Shown: positions 16,335-25,207, counted from the stretch's first letter. The stretch: DNA of 64,000 nt from Leuconostoc gasicomitatum LMG 18811 (GCF_000196855.1 NC_014319.1:1054001-1118000); one strand, 5' to 3'. The notes: a model not told the origin generated them from the letters alone. Program-made: numbers and translations.

Positions 16335-18155
16335 TTAGAAGCTATACTTGTTGTCGCTAGTTTCTTTAATGTATGTTGACGTTAGTCCCTCATCCTCAAG
16401 GAATTCACGGAATGGCACTAATTCTTGTGCTTCGTATCTTTCTTTATAAGCATTAACAACGTCTTCACTGTACAAGCTAGTATCCAACTTCAATGTTTCT
16501 ACAGGTATTGGACGGTCCTTAGTGATTTTTGCATCAATAACAACAACTCGTCCTTGATTATAGTAGTCGACTGCCTCTTTCATAATACGGTCAATATCTT
16601 CAATGCGGTTTACAGTCAAACCAACAGCACCCTGTGCTTCGGCAATTTTAGCATAATCAACATCAGTAAAGTCAACGCCAAAGTTATACGTGTTTGTATC
16701 TTCATACTTGTTCTTGATGAAACCATATTCAGTATTTGTGAAGACAACGTTGATCACAGGCAAGTCATACCGAACATTTGTGACAACATCTGGATACGTC
16801 ATGGAAAAAGCGCCATCACCCATTAAATTCCAAACTTGACGATCTGGGTAAGTATTCTTAGCGCCAATACCTCCTGGCAACCCAATACCCATTGTTGCAA
16901 ACAGTGGTGATGTGCGCCACATATTCTTGGGTGTCATGTGCAAATGACGAACTGACATTTGTGTCACGTTACCAACATCAGTTGAGAAGATGGCATCTTC
17001 CGCTGCGTACTTATTAATAGCATTGTAAACTTGATAAGCTTGAAGATCACCTTCAGTCTTTTGTTCAAGCTTATTCATGTAATCACGCCAATTTTGCACG
17101 TTTTTAACGTTAGCCTGCCACCATGCTGATTCTGTAATTGGGGAAACTTTGGCAAGTATTTCATCAATCGCTTCACCCGCATCACCTAGAATAGCAACAT
17201 CAGTTTGGTGACGTTTGCCTAACATTGCAGGATTATTGTCGATTTGAATAAACTTATCAACATGACGGAATGTACCCTCAACCTCTGAGAATGGGAAATT
17301 TGTTCCGACAAACAATACAGTGTCTGCTTCAAGAACAGCTTCGTTAGCTGGCTTCCAACCAACTCGGAATGTCGATCCAGTGAAAGCTTCGAAATCCCAT
17401 TCGAAAGTCTCGAAGTTCTTACCAGTTGTGATAATTGGTGCCTTAATCTTGTGTGCCAACTCTTGGACTGCTGAACCGTGACCCATCGTGCCGACACCAG
17501 CATAAATTACTGGACGCTTTGCTTGGTTCAACAACGCAACAGCTTCATCGATGTCTGTTGCGTCAACAGGTGCCGACTTATATTCTTTATATTTCAAACC
17601 TGACGAATATAATGGTGATGAATAAATTGAATTAGCATCAATTTCTGAAAATCCAAAATCAGCAGGTACTTCAAGAACGGCAACACCACGCTTCGCAATT
17701 GCTGTTCGGATTGCATCATCAACCAAGTGAGGTAATTGTTCCGCAGTAGCCACACGACGATTATAAACGGCAATGTTTTCATACATTGGGTTCTGATTCA
17801 ACTCTTGGAACGAATCCATATTCAACTCTCGCACTGGCTTTGATCCTAAAATGGCCAATACTGGTGTATTATCCATTGCTGCATCATATAGCCCGTTAAT
17901 CAAATGCGTCGCACCAGGTCCACCTGATCCGACGGCAACACCCAACTTACCGCCAAATTTCCATTGCATGACGGCAGCCATAGCAGCGACTTCTTCATGT
18001 TTCACTTGCAAGAATTTGATATTATTTTCAGGATGTCCCATCGCATCCATCAAACCACTCAATGTTCCGGAAGGAATCCCGTATATTGTGTGAACACCCC
18101 ATCCTTCCATGACTTTCAAAGCTGCTAACCCAGCTGATATTTTTTTATCTAACAT
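16335..18155 (-). CDS. pox: Pyruvate oxidase (ThDP/FAD dependent)
   Basis: 606 residues, the usual length. It oxidises pyruvate with O2 and phosphate to acetyl phosphate, CO2 and H2O2. Visible features are the N-terminal [15 protein letters not shown] with the ThDP-activating Glu in [11 protein letters not shown], the central FAD-binding region ([14 protein letters not shown]), and the C-terminal ThDP motif [33 protein letters not shown] 18155 has a very strong AGGAGGAG site. A cre site lies just after the predicted transcription start, so glucose should repress it; acetyl phosphate would feed the acetate kinase encoded near 53 kb. Confidence 0.95.
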   Translation of the reverse strand: MLDKKISAGLAALKVMEGWGVHTIYGIPSGTLSGLMDAMGHPENNIKFLQVKHEEVAAMAAVMQWKFGGKLGVAVGSGGPGATHLINGLYDAAMDNTPVLAILGSKPVRELNMDSFQELNQNPMYENIAVYNRRVATAEQLPHLVDDAIRTAIAKRGVAVLEVPADFGFSEIDANSIYSSPLYSSGLKYKEYKSAPVDATDIDEAVALLNQAKRPVIYAGVGTMGHGSAVQELAHKIKAPIITTGKNFETFEWDFEAFTGSTFRVGWKPANEAVLEADTVLFVGTNFPFSEVEGTFRHVDKFIQIDNNPAMLGKRHQTDVAILGDAGEAIDEILAKVSPITESAWWQANVKNVQNWRDYMNKLEQKTEGDLQAYQVYNAINKYAAEDAIFSTDVGNVTQMSVRHLHMTPKNMWRTSPLFATMGIGLPGGIGAKNTYPDRQVWNLMGDGAFSMTYPDVVTNVRYDLPVINVVFTNTEYGFIKNKYEDTNTYNFGVDFTDVDYAKIAEAQGAVGLTVNRIEDIDRIMKEAVDYYNQGRVVVIDAKITKDRPIPVETLKLDTSLYSEDVVNAYKERYEAQELVPFREFLEDEGLTSTYIKETSDNKYSF

Positions 18156-18192
18156 CTGATATCTCCTCCTAAATGAAAAAAAGCGTCATGTA

Positions 18193-18206
18193 TGAAAGCG
18201 CTTTCA
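18193..18206. promoter_or_regulatory. cre site (CcpA) in the pox promoter
   Basis: TGAAAGCGCTTTCA is a perfect match to the cre consensus and a perfect palindrome. The promoter is -35 TTGATT (18244-18249), 17 bases, -10 TATAAT (18221-18226), so the cre lies about 10-23 bases after the start point, a roadblock position. Confidence 0.88.
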
Positions 18207-18700
18207 TAGCGATAAATAAAATTATATCTCAAATAATACACAAAATCAAGTCACTCAGTTAATTATTTGAATCTGTTATGATTTGAACTATATAAATCCC
18301 ATTAATTTAGCAAATTGTTGCGCACTTAACTCAATCATTCACCATTGAGTTAAGTACCATCTATCTCCTATTTACTATGGCTTTTGCTGACCCAATGACA
18401 TGTCAATCCGTACCGAATCCCAATACTAATCTTATCAGATTTTTATCTAACCTAAAGCAGACCTTGCAACAGCATTGACACTAGAAAATTAGGCCACATT
18501 AATGAAATTCCGATTAATAAAATATCGATTACTCAGAAGATCGTGTTAAAAATCAGGCATTGCATTAATCACTGCTCAGCTTCTTTTTTGATTGTTTTTC
18601 TAGTCATCAGTATAGGTAAAATAAAGTATGTTAAAAAAATCTAATAGTTCAGCCAGATTTTTATTCTGTCCAAACTATTAGATTCTATTCATCACATTAA
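18207..18700. other. Intergenic stretch between pox and a small membrane gene
   Basis: About 490 bases holding the pox promoter, a 12-bp inverted repeat ACTTAACTCAAT/ATTGAGTTAAGT (18324-18335 and 18344-18355) with no T-run, and the terminator at 18638-18684. No coding frame of any quality is present. Confidence 0.5.
18638..18684 (-). terminator. Terminator built from an IS-end-like hairpin
   Basis: On the minus strand AATCTAATAGTT pairs perfectly with AACTATTAGATT, followed by TTTTT. The loop TTGGACAGAATAAAAATCTG is almost identical to the left end of the IS at 4909-4929, one A shorter. It terminates the small membrane gene at 18701. Confidence 0.8.
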
Positions 18701-18934
18701 CTACTTTACTGTTTTTAAATTCATCCTTTGAAAAAAATACATGGTTATACCAAAAAGAATACCTTCAATAACGTACACTATCATTATGTGCCATGATGTT
18801 AACTCTCTAAAACCTGGAGACATGGTGCCATTACCAATAAAGGTCAATGTTCCAAAACATACACCTTGTCTAATAGATATATACACTAAACGTTTCTTTT
18901 GGCTTTGAAAATCTTTTGCTTCGATCCTTTCCAA
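18701..18934 (-). CDS. Small two-helix membrane protein, start uncertain
   Basis: Up to 77 residues, starting at TTG 18934 with no ribosome site; no internal ATG gives a sensible start. Two hydrophobic segments (CFGTLTFIGNGT region and WHIMIVYVIEGILFGITMYF) are joined by a loop. It has its own strong terminator 16 bases after the stop, which supports transcription. The family is not recognised. It shares the operator-containing intergenic region with the divergent glucosidase gene. It may be a 5'-truncated relic. Confidence 0.45.
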   Translation of the reverse strand: MERIEAKDFQSQKKRLVYISIRQGVCFGTLTFIGNGTMSPGFRELTSWHIMIVYVIEGILFGITMYFFQRMNLKTVK

Positions 18935-18982
18935 TTGCGCAAACGTTTACTCACTCTGTATAAAAGCATTGTAAACGTTTAC
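18935..18982 (+). promoter_or_regulatory. Promoter and two LacI/CcpA-type operators of the glucosidase gene
   Basis: GCAAACGTTTAC (18939-18950) and GTAAACGTTTAC (18971-18982) have centres 32 bases apart, about three helical turns. A promoter fits between them: -35 TTGCGC (18935-18940), an 18-base spacer and -10 TATAAA (18959-18964). The first operator covers the spacer and the second covers the start point. A LacI-family sugar repressor or CcpA would bind; the same core is upstream of the sugar porter at 28406. Confidence 0.75.
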
Positions 18983-19028
18983 TCAACATGTTATTCTGTA
19001 CTCATAAATATAAAAGGAAAATACGCTC

Positions 19029-20699
19029 ATGGCAAAACAGTGGTTTAAAGATTCAGTGGTTTATCAAATATATCCTATGAGTTTTCAGGATAGTAATAAT
19101 GACGGTATCGGTGATTTAACTGGTATTAAACAACGTTTACACTATATTCAAAATTTAGGCGCAGATGTCATTTGGTTAAACCCAATTTATGTATCCCCAA
19201 ATAAAGATAATGGTTATGACATTGCTGATTACAAAAACATTAATTCAAACTATGGCACGATGCAAGATTTTGAAGAATTACTCCAACAGGCGCACCAACT
19301 TAATCTTAAAATTATGATGGATCTAGTTGTCAATCATACATCTGACCAGCATGAATGGTTCAAAGAAAGTCGTACAAGTCAAACGAATCAATATGCGGAT
19401 TACTATATTTGGAAAGATCCTGTTAACGGTCACGAACCAAACAATTGGCTAGCGGCATTCGGTGGTTCAGCCTGGACTTATGTTCCTGAACGAAAACAGT
19501 ACTATTTACACATTTTTGCCGAAAGCCAACCAGATCTTAATTGGGAAAATCCAGAAGTGCGCGAAGCCGTGTTTGATATTGAACGTTTTTGGTTAAACAA
19601 AGGCGTCGATGGTTTTCGTATGGATGTCATCAACTTAATCTCAAAACCTGATAGTTTACCAGACGTTCCTGCACCCGTAACATCTGGCACAACAATGGAT
19701 TTTGTTGCCGATGGTCATCGCTTAAATGAATTCTTACAACAGATGAATGATGAGGTTTTATCTAAATATGACACCATTACTGTTGGTGAGATGCCTGGAG
19801 CTACACCCGATGATGCGATTAAATATACTGGTTTGAATAGCCATGAATTAAATATGGTCTTCCAATTTGAACATGTCGCATTAAGTCCTAATCCAGATGT
19901 TCGAATAGGAAAATGGCATGATGAACCTGTTAAATTAGTTGAATTAAAACAATCGTTAAATCGCTGGCAAACAAGTCTTGATGGTAAAGGTTGGAACAGT
20001 CTCTATTGGAATAATCATGACCAACCTCGTGCAGTATCCCGCTTTGGCAATGATTCAAAAGAATTTAGAGATGTGTCAGCAAAAATGTTAGCTACTACTT
20101 TACACATGTTACAAGGTACCCCTTATATTTACGAAGGTGAAGAACTAGGCATGACCAATGGTCACTTTACTAAATTGGCACAATATGAAGATATTGAATC
20201 ACTTAATTTCTATGATGAGTTAGTCAATCAAAAACACCTTGTCACTTCAGAAACAATGCTCAAGTATTTAGCAAATCTGTCGCGTGATAACGCTAGAACA
20301 CCTATGCAATGGAATACAGAAGTTAACGCTGGATTCTCGACAGCAACACCTTGGTATGCACCAAATAATAATTACCCCGAAATAAATGCTCAAAAATCTC
20401 TGTCTGATAAATCTTCTGTATTTTATCACTATAAAAAGCTCATTGCGCTTCGTCATGATTCAGAAGTAATTAGATATGGTAATTTTGAACCTATTGACTG
20501 TGATGACGATCAAGTTTATGCTTATCGTCGTCATTATGAGGGGCAAACAATACTTGTTTTAAGTAACTTTACCGATAAAACCATTTCACGTGATTATCAA
20601 CAATTAAACGCAGACGAATTATTGATTAATAATTATACCGATGACCAAGGAAAGACTTTACGACCATATGAAAGTAAAGTATATCTTTTCAAAAAATAA
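19029..20699 (+). CDS. GH13 alpha-1,6-glucosidase (oligo-1,6-glucosidase / dextran glucosidase type)
   Basis: 556 residues, a typical GH13 subfamily 31 length. The conserved regions are in order: DLVVNHTS (region I), GFRMDVIN (region II, nucleophile Asp), TVGEMPGA (region III, acid Glu) and WNNHDQPR (region IV, stabilising Asp). The Val after the nucleophile is the residue associated with alpha-1,6 specificity in this subfamily. There is no signal peptide, so it cleaves imported isomalto-oligosaccharides in the cytosol. RBS AAAGGAAA precedes ATG 19029. Two operators point to sugar induction. Trehalose-6-phosphate hydrolase is a less likely alternative, because no PTS EII gene is adjacent. Confidence 0.9.
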   Translation: MAKQWFKDSVVYQIYPMSFQDSNNDGIGDLTGIKQRLHYIQNLGADVIWLNPIYVSPNKDNGYDIADYKNINSNYGTMQDFEELLQQAHQLNLKIMMDLVVNHTSDQHEWFKESRTSQTNQYADYYIWKDPVNGHEPNNWLAAFGGSAWTYVPERKQYYLHIFAESQPDLNWENPEVREAVFDIERFWLNKGVDGFRMDVINLISKPDSLPDVPAPVTSGTTMDFVADGHRLNEFLQQMNDEVLSKYDTITVGEMPGATPDDAIKYTGLNSHELNMVFQFEHVALSPNPDVRIGKWHDEPVKLVELKQSLNRWQTSLDGKGWNSLYWNNHDQPRAVSRFGNDSKEFRDVSAKMLATTLHMLQGTPYIYEGEELGMTNGHFTKLAQYEDIESLNFYDELVNQKHLVTSETMLKYLANLSRDNARTPMQWNTEVNAGFSTATPWYAPNNNYPEINAQKSLSDKSSVFYHYKKLIALRHDSEVIRYGNFEPIDCDDDQVYAYRRHYEGQTILVLSNFTDKTISRDYQQLNADELLINNYTDDQGKTLRPYESKVYLFKK

Positions 20700-20741
20700 A
20701 TAGTAGAACGGATAAAAATAAAAAACCTGCGACTAATGATG

Positions 20742-20776
20742 TGTACCCCGAAAGTTAAAGTCACTTTCGGGGTTTT
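20742..20776 (+). terminator. Terminator of the glucosidase gene, resembling an IS left end
   Basis: CCCCGAAAGT (20746-20755) pairs with ACTTTCGGGG (20763-20772), followed by TTTT. The sequence starts TGTACCCCGAAAGTTAAAGT and is followed by ATGACTAAA, a layout like the ends of some IS3-family elements. No transposase remains, so this resemblance may be chance. Confidence 0.75.
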
Positions 20777-20792
20777 CTGATGACTAAAATAG

Positions 20793-21086
20793 CTAAAAAT
20801 TTACTGGTATTTTTTTCAAAAATCGGTTCTCTTTTTCACAAAAACAAATTTTATTAAGCGAAGTATTCGTTTGGGCTTGCATGATTCCTTGAATTGAATG
20901 CTTGATTTTTACTAACTCAGCAATTTGATCCTGAATTTTTTGCTCAGCTATTTTAAAAATGTTTGCATGATCTTTTTGCATCAACAATTCTTTTATAGAT
21001 TTAATAAAGTAGCCAATTTTTCTAAACGCAATGACTTGATATAATTTGTAAAGATCTAAAAGTTCTAGCATAATACTTTTAACCAC
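20793..21086 (-). pseudogene. MerR-family regulator lacking its DNA-binding domain
   Basis: Up to 97 residues. The sequence LLDLYKLYQVIAFRKIGYFI then KSIKELLMQ and a long helix (EQKIQDQIAELVKIKHSIQG) match the second half of MerR/TipA-like regulators, where the recognition region is followed by a coiled-coil dimerisation helix. The N-terminal helix-turn-helix is absent and no other frame upstream supplies it. GTG 21086 has no ribosome site. It is probably a 5'-deleted remnant; a working DNA-free dimerisation partner is possible but unsupported. Confidence 0.5.
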
Positions 21087-21188
21087 TTGTTAGCTCTTGC
21101 AAAATTAATTATCGTGTATTTATGTAAGACATCTAATTTTAGAAAAATGCCATTACTGTATCATAAACAAACTATTCACAGGAACCAA

Positions 21189-21231
21189 AATAGCTAGCAA
21201 AGTTTTTTAAACAAAGTCTTTGCTAGCTATT
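21189..21231 (-). terminator. Terminator of the GNAT gene
   Basis: AATAGCTAGCAAAG and CTTTGCTAGCTATT form a perfect 14-bp stem with a 15-base loop, followed on the minus strand by TT. The T-run is short, so it may act mainly as an RNA-stabilising 3' hairpin. Confidence 0.65.
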
Positions 21232-21273
21232 ATTTGCTATACTTGATTACTTTAAACAGATTTTCCCTCTGTA

Positions 21274-21711
21274 TCATTTTAATTTTTTTATAAACTTCTT
21301 TTGATTCTTCGTATGAACATAATTGATATGTTCATAAAATTCGTGTGCACTTTTTCTACTCATACCAGAATTTAAACGAATAGATTTGTATCCTTTTGAT
21401 ACAGCAGTGTTTTCTAACCATGACATTAACTGTGTCCCGATACCGCTATTTTGATTGTCTCTTACCACAGCCAAAGCTAACACATTTAGAGTAGGTTCGG
21501 CATATATTTCTTCATAAACTTCAGCATGAACATAACCTAAAATTTTTTTAGTCGTCTCATCTTCATAAAGTGCTAACAAATAATGGTTAGAATCATTCAA
21601 AATCTTACGAAGTTGCGTCAAAGATTGTTCTCTTGGGTAATCATACCCCAATTCTTCACTATTTATTTTGCAAAGCGCGTCAATGTCAGTTGTCATGATA
21701 GAACGTATCAT
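21274..21711 (-). CDS. GNAT-family N-acetyltransferase
   Basis: 145 residues with the GNAT fold: beta4 LNVLALAVVRDNQNSGIGTQL, including the acetyl-CoA pyrophosphate loop (QNSGIG, the R/QxxGxG/A motif), then SWLENTAVSKGYKSIRLNSG and the final HEFYEHINYV. It transfers acetyl from acetyl-CoA to an amine on an unknown small molecule or protein. ATG 21711 has GGGGAG upstream. A single-gene unit. Confidence 0.85.
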   Translation of the reverse strand: MIRSIMTTDIDALCKINSEELGYDYPREQSLTQLRKILNDSNHYLLALYEDETTKKILGYVHAEVYEEIYAEPTLNVLALAVVRDNQNSGIGTQLMSWLENTAVSKGYKSIRLNSGMSRKSAHEFYEHINYVHTKNQKKFIKKLK

Positions 21712-22062
21712 TTTTTACTCCCCTTATTATCACCTTATAATGAATTGTATCACAGCCAACAACAAAACATTCTCGTATGTTACACGACATTTTTTACATA
21801 CTGCATAAAACTTAATTTAATCAGAATTTTCACTACCACTCTCAGTTGTCAGATAGTTGTCATCACGTTCAACTTGCACAGCACTTTCATCCCCGTTGGA
21901 TAAATCCACATAAAATTTTGTAAATCAACTATTTAATTTATCATAATGTTTTATTTATAAATTAACAATAAAAATATTTTTATTAATGATATTGATAAAA
22001 TTAATGAAAATATGGTAATATTACTATGATATTTAAATGAATAAAGAAATGAGATTAAAGTA
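21712..22062. other. Intergenic stretch upstream of a small membrane gene
   Basis: About 350 very AT-rich bases. The only signal I can support is a possible promoter for the gene at 22063: -35 TTGATA (21992-21997) and -10 TAATAT (22016-22021), 18 bases apart. No RNA gene or repeat was recognised. Confidence 0.45.
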
Positions 22063-22371
22063 ATGATTTTTATTATAGCTATCAAGATAATTATTTCACT
22101 TTACGCCTTGTTAGTGATGCTTGCATCACTAACAGAACTAAATTCTAAGAACCGTTGGGGTAATATATTAAATCTTATCAGTGGCCTCACTATATTACTA
22201 GCAAACTTCATGAGCCTAGGATCATTTAAAACAGTAACGATTATTGGACTGATAATTTTTGAGCTAACAGCTATCCTAAACGGATTACAAAACAATTCAT
22301 TTCACATCAACCATCATCTCACAAGATTTCTGATCACACTAGTTTTTATTGTTTTAATCATTTTTATCTAA
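22063..22371 (+). CDS. Small integral membrane protein, unknown function
   Basis: 102 residues with four predicted hydrophobic segments (IIAIKIIISLYALLVMLASL, LISGLTILLANFM, TVTIIGLIIFELTAIL, FLITLVFIVLIIFI) and very short loops. A possible promoter stands upstream; the ribosome site is weak (GAGATTAAAG). I do not recognise the family. It is alone on the plus strand between two minus-strand genes. Confidence 0.6.
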   Translation: MIFIIAIKIIISLYALLVMLASLTELNSKNRWGNILNLISGLTILLANFMSLGSFKTVTIIGLIIFELTAILNGLQNNSFHINHHLTRFLITLVFIVLIIFI

Positions 22372-22474
22372 ACATTTGAACCATCAGTTTGTAACTATAC
22401 TTTTCTTCTATTCTGGTGCTCTCTCATTGCGTTTATAATGCCATATTCGGTATTATCCCTCTCCAAAAAATAAA

Positions 22475-22497
22475 ACGCTCACAAATAATGTAAGCGT
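22475..22497 (-). terminator. Terminator of the ABC/RNase J-like operon
   Basis: On the minus strand ACGCTTACATTATTTGTGAGCGT forms a stem of eight pairs with one mismatch, followed by TTTATTTTTT. It lies about 105 bases after the last gene of the operon. Confidence 0.6.
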
Positions 22498-22603
22498 CAT
22501 ACTAAACTATTTATCTATATTTTGTGCGTCTACGTATAATTAACCAAATAATTTCATAGATACTAGCACGTGACTCGTGGTTAATAATCTTTGCAATCAA
22601 ACA

Positions 22604-23797
22604 CTAATAGTTCAAAGTTTCACCTTTAGTTGGTAAATAAACATTCAATCCAACTTCTCGCAAAGCTTTCGCCTCTTTTTCTGGCTTGAATGAATGCCAT
22701 GTCACTGTTTTTTTGGCACTAATGTGTTGTGCCAAAGCCACTAAATCATCTGGCGTAGCGTGTCCACTGACCCCCAGACTGCAAAATAGCACATCATTGT
22801 TAGTTAAGTAATCACTTAGTTCAGCAAAACGTGGATCATATTCACCAAGTGGTTCGCCGTTCATATGCAAGTAAACATAATCGCCATTAAACTGATCCAA
22901 ATCATGTAACTGATTAAAATGATTTTGAATCACATAGTGACCTGGCTGAGCTAAAACAGTCTCCCAATCAATCTCTTTGACATCGGTCATCCCCACCGCA
23001 AGCAGGATTGTAGCAAATTGATGATCCCAACGCATTTCACGTCCATTAGCTTGTACAGTTGCTTGCAAAGCTACTAAACGATCAATATTACGTTCATAGG
23101 GGTTGATCACAACCAATTGTTCTGAGCTCTGTAATATTTGAGCAAAATTTTGTTGCAATGACATTTCTGTATAGCGCTCATGTGCAATATCGTTTGCTTC
23201 ATCAAAACTAAATTCAGTGCCTTCTAGTAACAACAAATCAATGTTTTCGTCACGTAAAACATCTGCCCAATGATTTACACGTTCTGGATGCGGACCATCT
23301 AATCGTACGTCGCCACTATGAACGACTGTATGCTCCCCGTTTCGTATACGAATAGCTGCTGCACCACGTGCATCATGATCTGTTTCAAAGAAAGTCACCT
23401 CAAAGTCACCAAAACTAGTGGGTTTTTCAAAATCAATGACTTTAATATTTGCGTAAGGCGCAGATTCGATCCCTAATTTTGTTAAAACATAGTATAAATC
23501 AGCAGATGCTTGACTCATGTAAACATCGATAGGCTTTGTTAAATATTTCAAAGCGCCCATATGATCTAAGTGTAAATGTGAGACAAATATTGTTGTCTCA
23601 TATTCACTACTCACATCAGTAAATAAATCAGGTAAATCTGGTAGTGTGCCATTGGCTAATAAATCCCCTGTAGGTGTTTCAGATGGTGCAAAATTGACAC
23701 CAAAATCCATCACAAGCCTTGTTTTTCCCTGCGTAAATGATACAACATTCCCCCCGATTGTATTGAGTCCATTTAAGAATTTTACTTGCATACGCAT
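22604..23797 (-). CDS. Metallo-beta-lactamase-fold hydrolase, RNase J-like (beta-CASP)
   Basis: 397 residues. The metal motif HLHLDHMG, the DHDARGAAA and VVHSGDVR segments (second metal site) and a late SGHATPDDLVAL plus TVTWHSFKPE resemble motifs A-C of beta-CASP nucleases such as RNase J, though the protein is shorter than RNase J (about 555). An RNA or other phosphodiesterase role is likely but unproved. It is the last gene of the sugar ABC operon: its ATG overlaps the stop codon of the binding-protein gene (TAATG), giving translational coupling, which is unusual company for a nuclease-like protein. Confidence 0.75.
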   Translation of the reverse strand: MRMQVKFLNGLNTIGGNVVSFTQGKTRLVMDFGVNFAPSETPTGDLLANGTLPDLPDLFTDVSSEYETTIFVSHLHLDHMGALKYLTKPIDVYMSQASADLYYVLTKLGIESAPYANIKVIDFEKPTSFGDFEVTFFETDHDARGAAAIRIRNGEHTVVHSGDVRLDGPHPERVNHWADVLRDENIDLLLLEGTEFSFDEANDIAHERYTEMSLQQNFAQILQSSEQLVVINPYERNIDRLVALQATVQANGREMRWDHQFATILLAVGMTDVKEIDWETVLAQPGHYVIQNHFNQLHDLDQFNGDYVYLHMNGEPLGEYDPRFAELSDYLTNNDVLFCSLGVSGHATPDDLVALAQHISAKKTVTWHSFKPEKEAKALREVGLNVYLPTKGETLNY

Positions 23798-25095
23798 TAT
23801 TCGTTCTCTTTCAAAGTCTTCTTTGTTTGATCAGACAATGTTTTCAACGCATCTGACGCTGGTGTTTTCTTCGTTAACATTGAATCAACGGCATTTAATA
23901 AGTTTGTATGATAATCTTGGTAACCTAAGAAAGCGGTATCTGAGAATGCACCTGGCAATGAATCTGAAGCAGCTTGAGCAAGTGGATTCTTTTTCAAATA
24001 GGCTTTATAAGCGGCTGACTTGGTTGCTTTTTTAGTAATTGGCAAATAACCTGTCGATTCCGCCCACTTTTCAGTTTGCTTGTCAGACATTAGATATTTC
24101 ATGAAGGCCCATGCACCAGCTTGCTGATTCTTTGTTGCCGTTGCAGTCACCACTAAGCTGTTACCAGCCAAAACTGTTGCTGACTTACCTTTGTATGAAG
24201 GAAGTGGTGCCGTGCCCCAGTCAAAGTCTTTGGCAGCTGCAGCTTTCGTTGCTGTAATACCGGCAGATGATGAGAATGTCAAGGCTATTTTACCATTAAC
24301 AAAATTTGTGGTGCCATAGATATCAGAACCGGCTGTTTTGGCAGTGCCATCAGAAACCATGTCTGTAATCAATTTAGCTGCTGCAACAGCTTTTTTGGAA
24401 TCAACATTGACCTTGTTTTTATTCGTCACCAATGATACACCTGCTGAGCGAGCCATTGAGTTCCACTCCATATCAAATGACTTATCAAAGCCAACAGTGG
24501 CAATACCATCTTTCTTCAAAACTTCAGACATTTTAGCAGTTTCATCCCAAGTTTTTGGTACTGAAAGGCTATACTTCTTCAACAGTGTTTTGTTATAAAA
24601 CATTTCACGCACTGATGCTGAAAAAGGTGCTGAGTAGAACTCACCTTTATATTTTGATTGTTGCAAGAAACCTGGATAAATATTGTTTAATTGTTTCTTT
24701 GACAAACCATTTTTACCATCAACTTGAGGTTGAAGTGATGTTACAATGCCATCTTTAACGTAGTCAGGTACCTGTGTGTAAATTGTTTGGGCCATAACAG
24801 GCAATGTTTTAGACTTAGCACCAGCCATAATTTTTTGGTTCAAAGTCGTATAATCACCTTGAGCAGTGGCAACAATCTCATATTTACTTTGTGATTTATT
24901 GAAAGCATCAATACGCTTTTGCAACGCGTCTTTATAAGGGCCAGCCATGGCGTGCCAGAACGTTACTTTTACTGGCTTACTGGCAACAGTATTGGCACTT
25001 ACTGTTGGTGTGTGAACTGCTGACAAGCCAGCAAAAGATGAACCTGCCATAATTGTAATAGCAGCCAAAGCTGCGAATTTCTTCCCAGTACTCAT
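23797..25095 (-). CDS. Sugar ABC transporter, extracellular binding protein (family 1)
   Basis: 433 residues from ATG 25095 (AAGGAAA site); longer starts would add an implausible leader. Signal peptide MSTGKKFAALAAITIMAGSS..VSA-N, then the mature protein starting VKVTFWHAMAGPYKDALQKR, a UgpB/MsmE-like type-2 fold, ending with the usual EQTEKWAESTGYLPITKKA block. There is no lipobox cysteine, so it is either released after signal peptidase I or kept by the uncleaved helix; this is odd for a Gram-positive binding protein. It binds a sugar or sugar-phosphate and hands it to the two permeases upstream. Two hairpins precede it. Confidence 0.88.
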   Translation of the reverse strand: MSTGKKFAALAAITIMAGSSFAGLSAVHTPTVSANTVASKPVKVTFWHAMAGPYKDALQKRIDAFNKSQSKYEIVATAQGDYTTLNQKIMAGAKSKTLPVMAQTIYTQVPDYVKDGIVTSLQPQVDGKNGLSKKQLNNIYPGFLQQSKYKGEFYSAPFSASVREMFYNKTLLKKYSLSVPKTWDETAKMSEVLKKDGIATVGFDKSFDMEWNSMARSAGVSLVTNKNKVNVDSKKAVAAAKLITDMVSDGTAKTAGSDIYGTTNFVNGKIALTFSSSAGITATKAAAAKDFDWGTAPLPSYKGKSATVLAGNSLVVTATATKNQQAGAWAFMKYLMSDKQTEKWAESTGYLPITKKATKSAAYKAYLKKNPLAQAASDSLPGAFSDTAFLGYQDYHTNLLNAVDSMLTKKTPASDALKTLSDQTKKTLKENE

Positions 25096-25133
25096 GTGTA
25101 CATATTTCCTTTCGTGTTCCCAAAAAAATTTAG

Positions 25134-25184
25134 CTGCTTTTATAAGCAGTAAAAAGACGTTATTAAACATGACATCTTTTTACC
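25134..25184 (-). promoter_or_regulatory. Tandem intercistronic hairpins before the binding-protein gene
   Basis: Reading leftward, GTAAAAAGATGT pairs with ACGTCTTTTTAC (about 25149-25183). CTGCTT then pairs with AAGCAG (25134-25149), followed by CTAAATTTTTTT. The second looks like a weak terminator, the first like an RNA-stabilising stem. They sit between the second permease and the binding-protein gene and could set the protein ratio within the operon. Confidence 0.55.
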
Positions 25185-25207
25185 ACCCACAAAATGTGGA
25201 CAGTAAA

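Noticed and set aside
18324-18355. Terminator at the 12-bp inverted repeat between pox and the small membrane gene
   Set aside because: The stem is perfect but no T-run follows on either strand and no transcript is expected to end there.
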